This document shows, piece by piece, positions 40,306 to 52,298 of a stretch of 64,000 nucleotides of DNA. Position numbers and translations under genes: made by a program. The DNA is taken from contig NZ_CP061169.1 in the NCBI RefSeq assembly GCF_011751765.2, positions 1,364,001 through 1,428,000 of the forward strand, written 5' to 3'. Each line of letters begins with the position of its first letter. Positions within the stretch are counted from its first letter, which is position 1. Source of the DNA: Paramicrobacterium chengjingii (GTDB lineage Bacteria > Actinomycetota > Actinomycetes > Actinomycetales > Microbacteriaceae). A model generated the notes under the pieces. The model had not been told where the DNA came from. It saw nothing but the letters and a program-made list of their open reading frames with translations, and made no database searches.

Positions 40306-41111
40306 CTCAGCAGGCACACGTTTTCGATGGGGTTCCCGGCCCTCTACTCGAGGCACTACGGTCTCTCGCGAGAACGGCTCAACTCACTGTCGCGCTCGAT
40401 TTCGACGGAGTGCTCGCCCCGCTGGTCGATCGTCCGAATGACGCACGGAGCGATCCGAGAAGCCTTCAAGCGATCTCAGATCTCGTTCTGCTGTCTGGCA
40501 CAACAGTTGCGCTGGTCTCCGGGCGCTCGCTTGAGAGTCTGCGGGCAGTCAGCGGCTCACCAGATGGCGTTCTTCTCATCGGTTCGCACGGTGCCGAGTA
40601 CGACCTCGGCGAGGGGCGCGCCGGCATCGCGCTGACCGCGGAGGAGAAGCGCGCTCTCACAGAGTTGGAGCGCGCGATCACGAGTGTCGCATCGCGGCAT
40701 CCGGAATCTCGCGTCGAGAGCAAGCCCGCGGGTATCGCGTTGCATACGCGAGGCATGGATCCGGATGCTGCAAGCGCGACGCAGCGCGACGCGTCTCACA
40801 CGGTTGGCGCATCAGTGCTGGGTGTCACCCAGCGTGCGGGCAAAGACGTTGTGGAGTTCTCTGTGGTCACGGCGACAAAGGGTGAGGCGATGCAACGACT
40901 GAGGTTGCACACGACGGCGACGGCGATGCTCTATGCCGGCGATGACGTCACAGACGAGGATGCTTTCGCGGCTCTCGAACCGGGAGACGTCTCTGTCAAG
41001 GTAGGTGCTGGCGCCACCGCGGCGCTGCATCGGCTGCACGGCACGGCGGAGGTCGCGCAGATGCTTCGTGTGCTGGCCTCGGATCGCCGCAATCATCTGC
41101 TGGGTGCATAA
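40302..41111 (+). CDS. otsB: Trehalose-6-phosphate phosphatase
   Basis: A 269-residue HAD phosphatase: nucleophile motif LDFDGVLAPLV, then VSGRSLESL, HGAEYD and acid motif DDVTDEDAFAAL. It removes phosphate from trehalose-6-phosphate to give trehalose. The overlap with otsA indicates translation as a unit. Some Micrococcales carry other trehalose pathways as well, so this may not be the only route. Confidence 0.93.
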   Translation: MTQQAHVFDGVPGPLLEALRSLARTAQLTVALDFDGVLAPLVDRPNDARSDPRSLQAISDLVLLSGTTVALVSGRSLESLRAVSGSPDGVLLIGSHGAEYDLGEGRAGIALTAEEKRALTELERAITSVASRHPESRVESKPAGIALHTRGMDPDAASATQRDASHTVGASVLGVTQRAGKDVVEFSVVTATKGEAMQRLRLHTTATAMLYAGDDVTDEDAFAALEPGDVSVKVGAGATAALHRLHGTAEVAQMLRVLASDRRNHLLGA

Positions 41112-41133
41112 CGCACCGGTTTGACGCACGGCA

Positions 41134-41139
41134 TAGACT
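41134..41139 (+). promoter_or_regulatory. -10-like TAGACT before ilvD
   Basis: TAGACT lies six bases before the ilvD ATG. Transcription would begin at or near the ATG, giving a leaderless mRNA and separating ilvD from otsB. Confidence 0.4.
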
Positions 41140-41145
41140 CGAGAC

Positions 41146-42840
41146 ATGTCTGAGATCGACCTGAAACCACGCAGCAGAGTCGTCACGGACGGCATCGAAG
41201 CGACAACGAGTCGGGGTATGCTTCGCGCCGTCGGAATGGGTGACGAAGACTGGGATAAACCCCAGATCGGCATAGCGTCGTCGTGGAATGAAATCACGCC
41301 GTGCAACCTGTCACTCGACCGCCTCGCGCAGGGCGCGAAAGAAGGCGTGCATTCCGGCGGAGGGTATCCGCTGCAATTCGGTACGATCTCCGTCTCTGAC
41401 GGCATCTCCATGGGGCACGAGGGAATGCACTTCTCGCTCGTCTCCCGCGAGGTCATCGCTGACTCGGTCGAGACCGTGGTCATGGCCGAACGCCTCGACG
41501 GCACAGTTCTTCTTGCCGGGTGCGATAAATCATTGCCCGGGATGCTGATGTCCGCCGCCCGTCTGGATCTCGCTTCGGTGTTTCTCTACGCGGGGTCGAT
41601 CGCTCCGGGCTGGGTCAAGCTCTCGGACGGCACAGAGAAGGACGTCACGATCATTGACTCCTTCGAGGGCGTCGGCGCCTGCAAAGCGGGAGCGATGAGC
41701 GAGGAAGACCTCAAGCGCATCGAGTGCGCGATCGCACCGGGCGAGGGTGCCTGCGGCGGCATGTACACAGCGAACACGATGGCGTCCGTTGCCGAGGCAC
41801 TGGGTATGAGCCTTCCCGGCTCGGCAGCTCCGCCCTCGGCCGATCGCCGCCGCGACTATTTCGCGCATCGATCGGGCGAAGCTGTCGTGAACATGTTGCG
41901 TCTGGGCATCACAGCCCGCGACATTCTGACAAAGGAAGCGTTCGAGAACGCGATCGCCGTGGCCATGGCATTCGGCGGTTCGACAAACGTGATCCTGCAT
42001 CTGCTCGCGATCGCGCACGAAGCAGAGGTGGATCTGACCATCGATGACTTCAACCGCATCGGCGACACCGTTCCGCACATCGGCGATCTCAAGCCGTTCG
42101 GCAAATACGTCATGAACGATGTCGACAGGCACGGGGGAGTGCCCGTTGTCATGAAGGCTCTGCTTGATGCGGGTCTTATCCACGGCGAGTGCCTGACCGT
42201 CACGGGCAAGACCGTCGCGGAGAACCTCGCAGAGATCAACCCTGAGCCGCTCGATGGCGAAGTACTTCACACCCTCGACAACCCGATCCACCCGACCGGC
42301 GGCATCACGGTGCTCAAGGGCACCATGGCGCCCGGTGGTGCCGTGGTAAAAACAGCGGGGTTCGACTTCGAGATTTTCGAAGGCCCTGCTCGCGTGTTCG
42401 AGAGGGAACGCGCGGCGATGGATGCTCTGACCGAGGGGAAGATCTCCGCTGGAGACGTCATTATCATTCGATACGAAGGTCCCAAGGGTGGCCCGGGAAT
42501 GCGAGAGATGCTCGCCATTACCGGTGCCATCAAGGGCGCGGGGCTGGGTAAAGATGTATTACTATTAACTGACGGTCGATTCTCAGGCGGCACAACCGGA
42601 CTGTGTATCGGCCACATAGCTCCCGAAGCGGTGGACGCAGGTCCGATCGCATTCGTGCGCGATGGTGATCTGATACGGGTCGATATCGCAGCTCGCTCTC
42701 TTGACCTACTGGTCGACGATGCAGAGCTTGCGGCCCGCCGTGACGGCTGGGCACCGCTTCCTCCCCGCTACACCCGCGGCGTTCTCGCAAAATACTCCAA
42801 ACTCGTGCGCTCTGCTTCAGAGGGCGCCGTCACGGGGTAG
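41146..42840 (+). CDS. ilvD: Dihydroxy-acid dehydratase
   Basis: A 564-residue Fe-S enzyme that dehydrates dihydroxyisovalerate and dihydroxymethylvalerate, the third step of Val and Ile synthesis. [14 protein letters not shown] and [15 protein letters not shown] carry cluster Cys residues. [18 protein letters not shown] and [16 protein letters not shown] are later signatures. The length is normal. Genes for the first two steps follow (ilvBNC). Confidence 0.97.
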   Translation: MSEIDLKPRSRVVTDGIEATTSRGMLRAVGMGDEDWDKPQIGIASSWNEITPCNLSLDRLAQGAKEGVHSGGGYPLQFGTISVSDGISMGHEGMHFSLVSREVIADSVETVVMAERLDGTVLLAGCDKSLPGMLMSAARLDLASVFLYAGSIAPGWVKLSDGTEKDVTIIDSFEGVGACKAGAMSEEDLKRIECAIAPGEGACGGMYTANTMASVAEALGMSLPGSAAPPSADRRRDYFAHRSGEAVVNMLRLGITARDILTKEAFENAIAVAMAFGGSTNVILHLLAIAHEAEVDLTIDDFNRIGDTVPHIGDLKPFGKYVMNDVDRHGGVPVVMKALLDAGLIHGECLTVTGKTVAENLAEINPEPLDGEVLHTLDNPIHPTGGITVLKGTMAPGGAVVKTAGFDFEIFEGPARVFERERAAMDALTEGKISAGDVIIIRYEGPKGGPGMREMLAITGAIKGAGLGKDVLLLTDGRFSGGTTGLCIGHIAPEAVDAGPIAFVRDGDLIRVDIAARSLDLLVDDAELAARRDGWAPLPPRYTRGVLAKYSKLVRSASEGAVTG

Positions 42841-42882
42841 ATACCACTTTTCTGCCGACGATCATCAAGGACACTCATCTCT

Positions 42883-44700
42883 ATGTCACGTGACCCGCAA
42901 CCGACTCCGCCAACACCCACCCCATCACCCTCCCCGTCGCTCGCCTCGCACGTCGAGGAGCTCTCGGGCGCAGAGGCTGTCGTCCGCACGCTTGAACTCC
43001 TTGGCGTCGACGACATCTTCGGGCTGCCCGGGGGCGCGATTCTTCCCGTCTACGATCCCCTCATGGACTCGAAGAAGCTTCGGCACATTCTTGTGCGCCA
43101 CGAGCAGGGCGCCGGACACGCCGCGCAGGGATACGCGTCGGCCAGCGGACGAGTCGGAGTGTGCATCGCAACATCCGGGCCCGGTGCTACGAACCTCGTG
43201 ACGGCGATTGCTGACGCACACATGGACTCGGTGCCCATGCTCGCGATCACGGGCCAGGTGTTTTCGACGCTCATGGGAACCGATGCATTCCAAGAGGCAG
43301 ACATTGTGGGCATCACCATGCCGATCACAAAGCACTCGTTCCTTGTGAGAAAGGCAGCCGACGTTCCGGCAGCAATCGCGTCGGCGTACCACATCGCCTC
43401 GACAGGTCGCCCAGGGCCGGTGCTTGTCGATATCACAAAGGATGCTCAGCAGGAGCTTGCGCCCTTCTCGTGGCCGCCGAAGATCGACCTCCCCGGCTAC
43501 CGCCCGGTGACAAAAGCACACGGCAAGCAGATTCATGCGGCTGCGCAGATGCTCGCTCAGGCGAAGAAACCGGTGTTCTACGTCGGTGGCGGCGTTGTGC
43601 GTGCCGAAGCGTCAGAAGAGCTGCGCACTCTTGTTGAAACGACGGGAGCCCCCGTCGTCACTACTCTCATGGCACGCGGTGCGTTCCCCGACTCGCATGA
43701 ACAGAACCTCGGGATGCCGGGCATGCATGGCACGGTCCCAGCTGTGCTTGCCCTGCAGGACTCCGACCTGATCGTGTCGCTCGGCGCCCGCTTCGACGAT
43801 CGCGTCACGGGAAAGACCTCCGAATTCGCGCCGAACGCCAAGATTGTTCACGTTGACGTCGACCCCGCCGAGATCTCCAAGATCCGCACGGCCGACGTTC
43901 CCATCGTCGGCGATGCCAAGGACGTCATCGTCGATCTGACTTCGGCCTTCACTCAGGCTAAGGGTGCAGACGAGCCTGACTACGCGGAGTGGTGGCGTTA
44001 TCTTGACGGGCTTCGCGAGCAGTTCCCGCTGGGCTATGCAGACACAACCGATGGACTACTGTCACCGCAGAAGGTCATCCAGCGCATCGGCGAACTGACC
44101 GGACCAGAGGGAATCTACGCTGCAGGGGTCGGCCAGCACCAGATGTGGGCGGCGCAGTTCATCAAGTACGAGCGACCCAACGCCTGGCTCAACTCCGGTG
44201 GCGCCGGCACGATGGGTTACTCCGTGCCCGCGGCCATGGGCGCGAAGGTAGCCGAACCCGATAGACCGGTGTGGTCGATTGATGGTGATGGGTGCTTCCA
44301 GATGACCAATCAGGAGCTTGCCACCTGCACCATCAATAAGATTCCCATCAAGGTGGCGATTATCAACAACTCGTCGCTTGGCATGGTCAAACAATGGCAG
44401 ACGCTGTTCTATGACGGACGCCACTCGAACACCGAGCTCGACACGGGCCACGACTCGGTGCATGTTCCCGACTTCGTCAAACTCGCAGACGCATACGGAT
44501 GCCTCGGCATACGCGTCACGAAAGACGATGAGATCGACGACGCCATCAAGCTCGCGCTCGAGACAAACGACAGGCCTGTCGTCATCGACTTCGTGGTGAG
44601 CAAAGACGCCATGGTCTGGCCCATGGTGCCCCAGGGCGTCAGCAACAGCTATGTGCAGTATGCCCGCGAGCACAGCCCCGAATTCGATGAGGAGGTCTGA
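42883..44700 (+). CDS. ilvB: Acetolactate synthase, large subunit
   Basis: A 605-residue thiamine-diphosphate and FAD enzyme joining pyruvate with pyruvate or 2-oxobutyrate. [11 protein letters not shown] and [14 protein letters not shown] hold the catalytic Glu. [15 protein letters not shown] and the [23 protein letters not shown] cofactor region (thiamine motif) are clear. A Pro-rich N-terminal tail of about 25 residues is typical of the actinobacterial form. It is followed by its regulatory subunit two bases on. Confidence 0.97.
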   Translation: MSRDPQPTPPTPTPSPSPSLASHVEELSGAEAVVRTLELLGVDDIFGLPGGAILPVYDPLMDSKKLRHILVRHEQGAGHAAQGYASASGRVGVCIATSGPGATNLVTAIADAHMDSVPMLAITGQVFSTLMGTDAFQEADIVGITMPITKHSFLVRKAADVPAAIASAYHIASTGRPGPVLVDITKDAQQELAPFSWPPKIDLPGYRPVTKAHGKQIHAAAQMLAQAKKPVFYVGGGVVRAEASEELRTLVETTGAPVVTTLMARGAFPDSHEQNLGMPGMHGTVPAVLALQDSDLIVSLGARFDDRVTGKTSEFAPNAKIVHVDVDPAEISKIRTADVPIVGDAKDVIVDLTSAFTQAKGADEPDYAEWWRYLDGLREQFPLGYADTTDGLLSPQKVIQRIGELTGPEGIYAAGVGQHQMWAAQFIKYERPNAWLNSGGAGTMGYSVPAAMGAKVAEPDRPVWSIDGDGCFQMTNQELATCTINKIPIKVAIINNSSLGMVKQWQTLFYDGRHSNTELDTGHDSVHVPDFVKLADAYGCLGIRVTKDDEIDDAIKLALETNDRPVVIDFVVSKDAMVWPMVPQGVSNSYVQYAREHSPEFDEEV

Positions 44701-44702
44701 CG

Positions 44703-46308
<1,606 letters not shown>

Positions 46309-46321
46309 TCACGCCCGATAA

Positions 46322-46359
46322 ATGATGGGCTCCGATGCGACTGCATCGGAGCCCATCAT
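46322..46359. terminator. 17-bp perfect hairpin between convergent genes
   Basis: ATGATGGGCTCCGATGC pairs perfectly with 46343-46359 across GACT. No T-run. It lies 14 bases after ilvC and before the leftward 123-residue gene and so likely ends both. Confidence 0.8.
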
Positions 46360-46383
46360 CGTCTCGGAGCTGACAACGAGACA

Positions 46384-46755
46384 TCAATCCTGGCGGCTCG
46401 AACTGACGAGAATTCCACGCTGTGTGAGCAGCTCACCCACTGCTTGGTCGACCTCGGTGAACACGTTGTTCGCGCGCGATACTCCGATAACGCCGCCCAT
46501 CGCACCCGACCCGGTCTCACGCATCAGTCGGGCAAGGAGCTGGCCATTGTGGTCGTAGAAGTACAGTCCGTAGGTGAAGCGCTGGTTCTTGCCCGCGAGT
46601 GCACCCAGGAACATGGTGGCCTTCTTGCTTCCCCGTGCAACGTTCCACCGTCCGCTCGGCTCGACTTCTACGTCGAACCCCTGAGACGCAAGGGCTTCGC
46701 GAATCACTGCCTTCGCACTCTCCGGATCTCCGGAAATGATGTAGTCGATCGTCAT
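46384..46755 (-). CDS. Hypothetical protein, 123 residues
   Basis: The start at MTIDYIISGD is chosen; the open frame above is Arg-rich and non-coding. The protein alternates strands and helices (PESAKAVIREALASQGFDVEVEPSGRW), with a Gly-rich central part (FLGALAGKNQRFTYGLYFYDHNGQ) and a helical end. It is frequent as an unknown cytosolic protein in actinobacteria. Function unknown. Confidence 0.72.
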   Translation of the reverse strand: MTIDYIISGDPESAKAVIREALASQGFDVEVEPSGRWNVARGSKKATMFLGALAGKNQRFTYGLYFYDHNGQLLARLMRETGSGAMGGVIGVSRANNVFTEVDQAVGELLTQRGILVSSSRQD

Positions 46756-46857
46756 AGCCACGAGGGCGTCCTTTCGTCGGGCGGTTGCGATCGACATCGT
46801 AGCGGTCACTGACACATGGCGTACAGGGGCAGTTCTGCCCGTCGGTCGCGACGCAGG

Positions 46858-46863
46858 TACGCT
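46858..46863 (+). promoter_or_regulatory. -10-like TACGCT before the 145-residue membrane gene
   Basis: TACGCT lies six bases before the ATG at 46870, matching the leaderless pattern of other host genes in the window. Confidence 0.35.
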
Positions 46864-46869
46864 TGAGGC

Positions 46870-47307
46870 ATGAGCCGTGACCGCGATGATGACCCGCTGA
46901 GCTGGGCTGGTGACGACGATCCGACGTTGCAGACTCACGCGTCCGGCGAGCCAGTGACGAAGAAGTCTGCTCAAAATCGCACGCAGCGCAGCGCACCGGC
47001 ATCAGCGGCAGAACCAGCGCAACAACCCGGTTCAGCAATGCTGGTCGTGCTCGGCGTCCTCGGCGGCGTCTACCTCTTGTACACCGTGGGGTGGGCGCTT
47101 AACATCGGTCGCGACACATACGCTGTTGCCTCTCCCATCGACCAGATTATGTACACGGTCGGCCTCTGGCTGGCCGCCGCGGCTGCACCTCTCTGGTTCG
47201 CGGTCGCCTTGTGGTTCACGCGGGGGCACACAAAATCCCGTATCCTCTGGCTCGTTCTCGGTGCCGTTGTGCTGATCCCCTGGCCATTCGTGATCGGAGG
47301 GCTGTGA
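46870..47307 (+). CDS. Membrane protein, three predicted spans
   Basis: A 145-residue protein. The first 55 residues are polar and low complexity (rich in Asp, Ala, Gln). Three hydrophobic spans follow (about 57-77, 92-115, 124-143). No family is recognised. It overlaps the next membrane gene by one base (TGATG), and the two probably work together. Confidence 0.72.
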   Translation: MSRDRDDDPLSWAGDDDPTLQTHASGEPVTKKSAQNRTQRSAPASAAEPAQQPGSAMLVVLGVLGGVYLLYTVGWALNIGRDTYAVASPIDQIMYTVGLWLAAAAAPLWFAVALWFTRGHTKSRILWLVLGAVVLIPWPFVIGGL

Positions 47308-47642
47308 TGACGCAAGCAACGCCTGCTCGCGAACGTTACCGACAGTGGCCGGCGCTCGCCCTCGGCATCCTCTTCGGTCTGTTCTATGCCTATGACCTGT
47401 GGGAAGCGGTGGGCAATGTGCTCACCCTTGCCGGCGTTGCCGCCCAACTCGGAATCACGCTGAGTGCGGCGGCCTGGGTCGTGCTGATCGTCAGCATCCT
47501 GATGCCCATCGGCATTTTCATCACAGCGCTCGTTCTCGGTCGCTCGCGCGGGTACTTGATTCAAGCTCTATTCTACGTATGCGGGCTCGCCGTCTCTGCG
47601 GCCACATATCTGAGCCTTGTTTCCGTAATCAGCTTCGCATAA
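47307..47642 (+). CDS. Membrane protein, three predicted spans
   Basis: A 111-residue protein beginning MTQATPARERY; hydrophobic spans at about 15-35, 45-75 and 85-108, with basic residues between. The ATG overlaps the preceding stop as TGATG. Together with the preceding gene it forms a two-gene unit upstream of serA. Function unknown. Confidence 0.72.
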   Translation: MTQATPARERYRQWPALALGILFGLFYAYDLWEAVGNVLTLAGVAAQLGITLSAAAWVVLIVSILMPIGIFITALVLGRSRGYLIQALFYVCGLAVSAATYLSLVSVISFA

Positions 47643-47732
47643 CGTCACAAGAATTTTGCGTCCACTAAACTGTGACGCATCTTCGTCTCACCGTCGCGGC
47701 GTTGAACACTCATCCGCCGAACCCGTAAGGAT

Positions 47733-49328
47733 ATGCCTGTGTCACAACCGGTCGTGCTGATCGCCGAAGAACTCTCACCCGCCACCGTCGACGCCCTCGG
47801 GCCGGACTTTGATGTCAGAAAGGTAGATGGCACCGATCGAGAAGCGCTGTTCTCGGCGCTGAACGTCGCCGACGCTGTGCTCATCCGGTCCGCGACAAAG
47901 TTGGATGCCGAGGCAATCTCGCATGCACCGAACTTGAAAGTCATCGCGCGCGCTGGCGTCGGACTCGACAACGTCGACATCAAGGCGGCGACGACCGCGG
48001 GCGTTATGGTCGTCAATGCACCGACATCCAACATCATCTCCGCAGCCGAGCTCACGGTCGGGCACGTGCTCAGCCTGGCCCGTCACATTCCGGCGGCGAA
48101 CCAGTCACTGTCGAGCGGTGCGTGGAAGCGCTCGTCGTACACCGGGGTCGAGCTGTATGAGAAGACCGTCGGCATTATCGGGCTTGGTCGCATCGGTGCA
48201 CTCATCACGGCACGGCTGCAGTCGTTCGGAGTCTCAGTCATCGCGTACGACCCCTACGTCACCAGCGCCCGCGCTCAGCAGCTTGGCGTTCAGCTCGTCA
48301 CGCTCGACGAACTGCTCGAGGCTTCGGACTTCGTGACAATTCACATGCCGAAGACGCCCGAGACCACAGGAATGATCAGCACGGAGCAGCTCGCAAAGAT
48401 GAAGCCGAGCGCATTCATCGTCAACGTGGCACGCGGTGGTCTCATTGATGAAGATGCTCTCTACGAGGCTCTGTCGGCCGGCACGATCGCGGGTGCAGCA
48501 ATCGACGTCTTCGTGTCGGAGCCGCCGACCGAGTCGAAACTTCTGACTCTCGACAACATCGTCGTCACCCCGCACTTGGGCGCCTCGACCGGCGAGGCAC
48601 AGGAGAAGGCGGGAGTTTCGGTAGCGAAGTCTGTGCGTCTCGCCTTGGGAGGCGAGCTCGTACCCGATGCGGTCAACGTCGCTGGCGGGGTTATCGATCC
48701 GTATGTTCGCCCGGGTATACCGCTTGTGGAGAAGCTCGGCCAGGTGTTCTCTGGACTCATCCACTCGCCGCTCACGAGCGTCGACATCGAGGTGCACGGG
48801 GAACTCAACGATTACGACGTCAGCGTATACAAGCTCGCGGCGCTCAAAGGCATTTTCTCAAACGTCGTGAGCGAAAGCGTTTCGTATGTCAATGCTCCCC
48901 TCTTGGCGGAGCAGCGTGGCATTGAGGTGCGCCAGATTACGGATGCTGTCAGCGAGGAATACCGCAACATCATCACGATCCGCGGTGCGCTGAGCGATGG
49001 CTCGCAAATCTCTGTGTCGGGAACGCTGACCGGGACCAAGCAGGCGGAGAAGATCGTCGGCATTAACGGCTATGACGTTGAAGTGCCGATCGAGAAGCAC
49101 CATGTTGTGCTTCTGTACACAGACCGTCCGGGGATCGTTGCCGTCTATGGTCAGCAGTTCGGCGAGGCCGGCGTGAACATCGCGAATATGCAGATTGCGC
49201 GGCATGAAGCCGGTGGTGAGGCCCTCAGCGTGCTCACGATCGATTCACCCGCTCCCGACGGTGTGCTCGATCAGATCGCCGAGGCAACGCAGGCGAGGTT
49301 TGTCCGCGAGATCGACATCACTGAGTAG
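47733..49328 (+). CDS. serA: D-3-phosphoglycerate dehydrogenase
   Basis: A 531-residue enzyme, first step of serine synthesis. [13 protein letters not shown] is the NAD loop, [11 protein letters not shown] and [10 protein letters not shown] are catalytic signatures with the His of the active site. Beyond the core are the extra ASB domain and a C-terminal ACT domain ([28 protein letters not shown] seen in parts), giving serine feedback control as in the long mycobacterial type. Confidence 0.97.
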   Translation: MPVSQPVVLIAEELSPATVDALGPDFDVRKVDGTDREALFSALNVADAVLIRSATKLDAEAISHAPNLKVIARAGVGLDNVDIKAATTAGVMVVNAPTSNIISAAELTVGHVLSLARHIPAANQSLSSGAWKRSSYTGVELYEKTVGIIGLGRIGALITARLQSFGVSVIAYDPYVTSARAQQLGVQLVTLDELLEASDFVTIHMPKTPETTGMISTEQLAKMKPSAFIVNVARGGLIDEDALYEALSAGTIAGAAIDVFVSEPPTESKLLTLDNIVVTPHLGASTGEAQEKAGVSVAKSVRLALGGELVPDAVNVAGGVIDPYVRPGIPLVEKLGQVFSGLIHSPLTSVDIEVHGELNDYDVSVYKLAALKGIFSNVVSESVSYVNAPLLAEQRGIEVRQITDAVSEEYRNIITIRGALSDGSQISVSGTLTGTKQAEKIVGINGYDVEVPIEKHHVVLLYTDRPGIVAVYGQQFGEAGVNIANMQIARHEAGGEALSVLTIDSPAPDGVLDQIAEATQARFVREIDITE

Positions 49329-49347
49329 CTGCGCATCGTCGAACAGC

Positions 49348-49386
49348 ACACAGGCGGCCGACCCTTACCGGGCCGGCCGCCTGTGT
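49348..49386. terminator. 13-bp perfect hairpin after serA
   Basis: ACACAGGCGGCCG (49348-49360) pairs with CGGCCGCCTGTGT (49374-49386). No T-run. It lies between serA and the convergent small membrane gene, 20 bases after serA. Confidence 0.75.
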
Positions 49387-49393
49387 CGTGTCG

Positions 49394-49651
49394 CTACAGC
49401 GCGCTTCCGTTGTCGCCGTGCTCGGTGGTGTCGTAGCGCTGTCCGGTTCGCCTGTCGACGCCTTGTTGGCGGGTGACGACCGTGCGGCGCTTGCGGAAGG
49501 CAAGCACGATCCCGAGGACCACGACCAGCACTCCGGCAGCCATCAAGATGTACCCGATCATGTCGAGGTCGACGAATTGCACCTCGATATTCACCGCGAA
49601 CGTGAGAATCGCGCCGATGGCGAGGAGAAAGATTCCTGCTCCGATGCTCAT
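49394..49651 (-). CDS. Small two-span membrane protein (DUF6458-like)
   Basis: An 85-residue protein starting MSIGAGIFLLAIGAIL, the opening of small actinobacterial membrane proteins called DUF6458. Two hydrophobic spans lie at about 3-20 and 30-50, followed by a basic then polar tail. Cytosolic tail and unknown role. Convergent with serA. Confidence 0.78.
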   Translation of the reverse strand: MSIGAGIFLLAIGAILTFAVNIEVQFVDLDMIGYILMAAGVLVVVLGIVLAFRKRRTVVTRQQGVDRRTGQRYDTTEHGDNGSAL

Positions 49652-50026
49652 CGTGTCTTCCTTTCGGTAATGGTAGCCGTTGGCTTCACCATACAACCCA
49701 GTCGGCATTGGGCAACGGAACCTGGTAGATTCGACAATCGTCGCCACTGTCAACGCGTGTGGCGGCGCTGCGACCGAACGTGCGGGTGCGACAAGCACCG
49801 TAACCCGGCCTGGCAACGTCTGCCTTTCACGTCCACCCGGTGTGTCATTGAGCGATTGCGATCCTGCACCCAGCTCCGCATCCGGCGGCGTCGGCCTGTC
49901 TGTGGCACAATCACCGGCCACGACGATCTCACCGCGTGAGAAACAACGAGACACGGCTGACTTCCGCATCCATTCCGCACGCCAGAATCATCTATTTCTC
50001 CGTGGCACCGAACCGAGGACTCTCCG
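49652..50026. other. Intergenic region upstream of ilvE, 375 bases
   Basis: No gene is supported. Frames present lack coding character. No T-box, LeuA-type leader peptide or riboswitch could be recognised, although the length would allow an attenuator for the branched-chain genes. The GTGAGAAACAACGAG stretch around 49936 is not part of any element I know. Confidence 0.5.
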
Positions 50027-51136
50027 ATGACGATCACCGCAGCTGCGGCCCCCATCGCTTTTCAACGTCGTCTCACAGAGACGCCAATTTCGGTGGAGAC
50101 CCGCGAGCACATTCTGGCGGACCCTAGCTTTGGGCGCTATTTCACCGATCACATGATTGCGATCGATTGGACGGCGGATCGGGGCTGGCATGACGCCCGA
50201 CTGCAACCGTATGGTCCACTCACCATGGACCCGGCATCGGCTGTGCTGCATTACGGGCAGGAGGTTTTCGAAGGCCTCAAGGCATTCCGGCACGCCGACG
50301 GATCGATCTGGACGTTTCGTCCGGAGCAGAACGCCGCGAGACTTCAGGGCTCTGCTCGTCGTCTCGCCCTTCCCGAATTGAGCACAACCGACTTTCTGGA
50401 GTCGCTTCGCGTGCTCGTCTCGGCCGATGCGGCGTGGGTTCCCAGCGGGGCAGAGCGCAGTCTTTACCTTCGCCCGTTCATCATTGCGAATGAGACGTTC
50501 ATCGGCGTTCGTCCCGCGCGCGTCGCAGCGTACTACGCCATCGCGTCTCCCGCAGGGCCGTATTTCGAGGAGGGTGTGAAGCCGGTGTCGATCTGGGTAT
50601 CGACAGAGTTCTCGCGCGCAGGGCGCGGCGGCACCGGAGCGGCCAAGAGTGGCGGCAACTATGCGTCGTCGCTGCTGCCTCAAAACGAAGCGCAGAGCAA
50701 CGGCTGTGCGCAGGTGCTGTTCGCCGACGCCGAAACGGGAACGCGTATTGACGAGGTGGGCAGCATGAATATCTTCTTCCTCACGCGAGAGAACGTCCTC
50801 GTCACGCCCCCGGCTTCCGGAAGCATCCTCGAAGGAATCACTCGGGACAGCGTCATTCAGATTGCGCGCGACAGGGGGCTTCGAGTCGACGAGCGCGACG
50901 TGCTCATCGCGGAACTCTGCGACGGCATGACGTCCGGAGAGATTACCGAGGTCTTTGCCACGGGAACGGCGGGAGTGATCACGCCGATCGCGCAGTTGAA
51001 GAGTCGTGAGGGGGCCTGGGGGAGTGCGGATGCTGCCGTCGGAGACGTCACACGAGAACTGCGTGACGAACTCACGGGAATCCAGCGAGGCCACCGTGCC
51101 GATCGACACGGGTGGATGTGGCGTCTCGATGAATGA
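50027..51136 (+). CDS. ilvE: Branched-chain amino-acid aminotransferase (copy 1)
   Basis: A 369-residue PLP enzyme (fold type IV) exchanging amino groups of Leu, Ile and Val. Catalytic Lys207 lies in [41 protein letters not shown] and [15 protein letters not shown] [11 protein letters not shown] are family signatures. It is clearly a paralogue of the copy on the other side of leuB, with the same length and matching residue numbering. Its own promoter probably lies in the 375-base gap upstream. Confidence 0.94.
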   Translation: MTITAAAAPIAFQRRLTETPISVETREHILADPSFGRYFTDHMIAIDWTADRGWHDARLQPYGPLTMDPASAVLHYGQEVFEGLKAFRHADGSIWTFRPEQNAARLQGSARRLALPELSTTDFLESLRVLVSADAAWVPSGAERSLYLRPFIIANETFIGVRPARVAAYYAIASPAGPYFEEGVKPVSIWVSTEFSRAGRGGTGAAKSGGNYASSLLPQNEAQSNGCAQVLFADAETGTRIDEVGSMNIFFLTRENVLVTPPASGSILEGITRDSVIQIARDRGLRVDERDVLIAELCDGMTSGEITEVFATGTAGVITPIAQLKSREGAWGSADAAVGDVTRELRDELTGIQRGHRADRHGWMWRLDE

Positions 51137-51209
51137 TGTGCGCCACGAGCAGACCCCCGCGACGGCGGTAGGCTTGAGCGGTAACAACGACACATTTCCC
51201 AGGAGCCAC

Positions 51210-52298
51210 ATGTCACGCACGCTGTCACTTGCCGTTATTCCCGGAGATGGAATCGGCCCGGAGGTTATCGCCGAGGCAGAGAAGGTGCTCGATCGGGCGC
51301 TGTCGGGCAGCGACATCAGCGTGACGAAAGAGCGTTTCTCGCTGGGAGCCGCACGCTATCTCGAGACGGGAGACGTGCTCACCGATGATGACCTTGACGC
51401 GATTTCGTCGAAGGACGCGATCCTGCTCGGCGCGGTCGGAGGGAAACCAGGTGACCCTCGGCTGAAGGACGCGAACATCGAACGCGGACTTCTTCTGAAG
51501 CTTCGCTTCAGCCTTGACCACTACGTCAATCTGCGTCCGACCCGTGTGTATCCAGGCGTGCCAAGTCCGTTGAGCGATGCGGGAGACGTTGACTTCGTTG
51601 TTGTGCGCGAGGGCACCGAAGGGCCTTATGTCGGAAACGGCGGCAGCATCCGTGAGGGAACCGATCACGAGATCGCGAATGAGGTGTCAGTCAATACTGC
51701 CTATGGGGTTGACCGCGTCGTTCGCTTTGCTTTCGAGAAGGCGCAGTCACGCCGACGTCGACTGACGCTCGTGCACAAAACGAACGTGCTTGTCTTTTCT
51801 GGCTCACTGTGGAAACGCACAGTCGACGCCGTCGGCACCGAGTTTCCCGATGTCGAGGTCGACTATCTGCACGTCGACGCTGCCACAATTTTCATGGTCA
51901 CCGATCCCGCTCGTTTCGACGTTATCGTCACGGACAACCTCTTCGGCGACATCCTCACTGACCTCGCGGGTGCAATCAGCGGTGGAATCGGCCTGGCCGC
52001 TTCGGGAAACCTCAACCCTGCGGGAACCTTCCCCAGCATGTTCGAGCCGGTGCACGGCTCTGCGCCCGACATTGCTGGCCAGCAGATAGCCGACCCCACG
52101 GCAGCGATTCTCTCCGTTGCCCTCATGCTTGACCATTTCTCCCTCACAACACAAGCGGCGGCCGTATCGAAAGCTGTCGAGGCAGATATCGCGGAGCGCA
52201 CAGGAGCGCCCCGCACGACAACCGAGATCGGCGACGCCATCGTCGCCCGCCTCACTGGCGAGGCACTCGCATCCGAACCAAGACAAGAGGAAAACTGA
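51210..52298 (+). CDS. leuB: 3-isopropylmalate dehydrogenase
   Basis: A 362-residue NAD enzyme of leucine synthesis. [20 protein letters not shown], the [12 protein letters not shown] and [20 protein letters not shown] metal site, and [13 protein letters not shown] are signatures. The start at 51210 has AGGAG upstream, 73 bases after ilvE copy 1. Its stop overlaps the second aminotransferase gene as TGATG, so those two are translationally coupled. Confidence 0.97.
   Translation: MSRTLSLAVIPGDGIGPEVIAEAEKVLDRALSGSDISVTKERFSLGAARYLETGDVLTDDDLDAISSKDAILLGAVGGKPGDPRLKDANIERGLLLKLRFSLDHYVNLRPTRVYPGVPSPLSDAGDVDFVVVREGTEGPYVGNGGSIREGTDHEIANEVSVNTAYGVDRVVRFAFEKAQSRRRRLTLVHKTNVLVFSGSLWKRTVDAVGTEFPDVEVDYLHVDAATIFMVTDPARFDVIVTDNLFGDILTDLAGAISGGIGLAASGNLNPAGTFPSMFEPVHGSAPDIAGQQIADPTAAILSVALMLDHFSLTTQAAAVSKAVEADIAERTGAPRTTTEIGDAIVARLTGEALASEPRQEEN

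Noticed and set aside
41100..42900. T-box or leader peptide upstream of ilvD and ilvB
   Set aside because: The gaps are only 34 and 42 bases and contain no leader structure.
49680..50030. Rightward frame upstream of ilvE
   Set aside because: Ser/Ala/Pro-rich translation without ribosome site, running past the ilvE start; judged non-coding.
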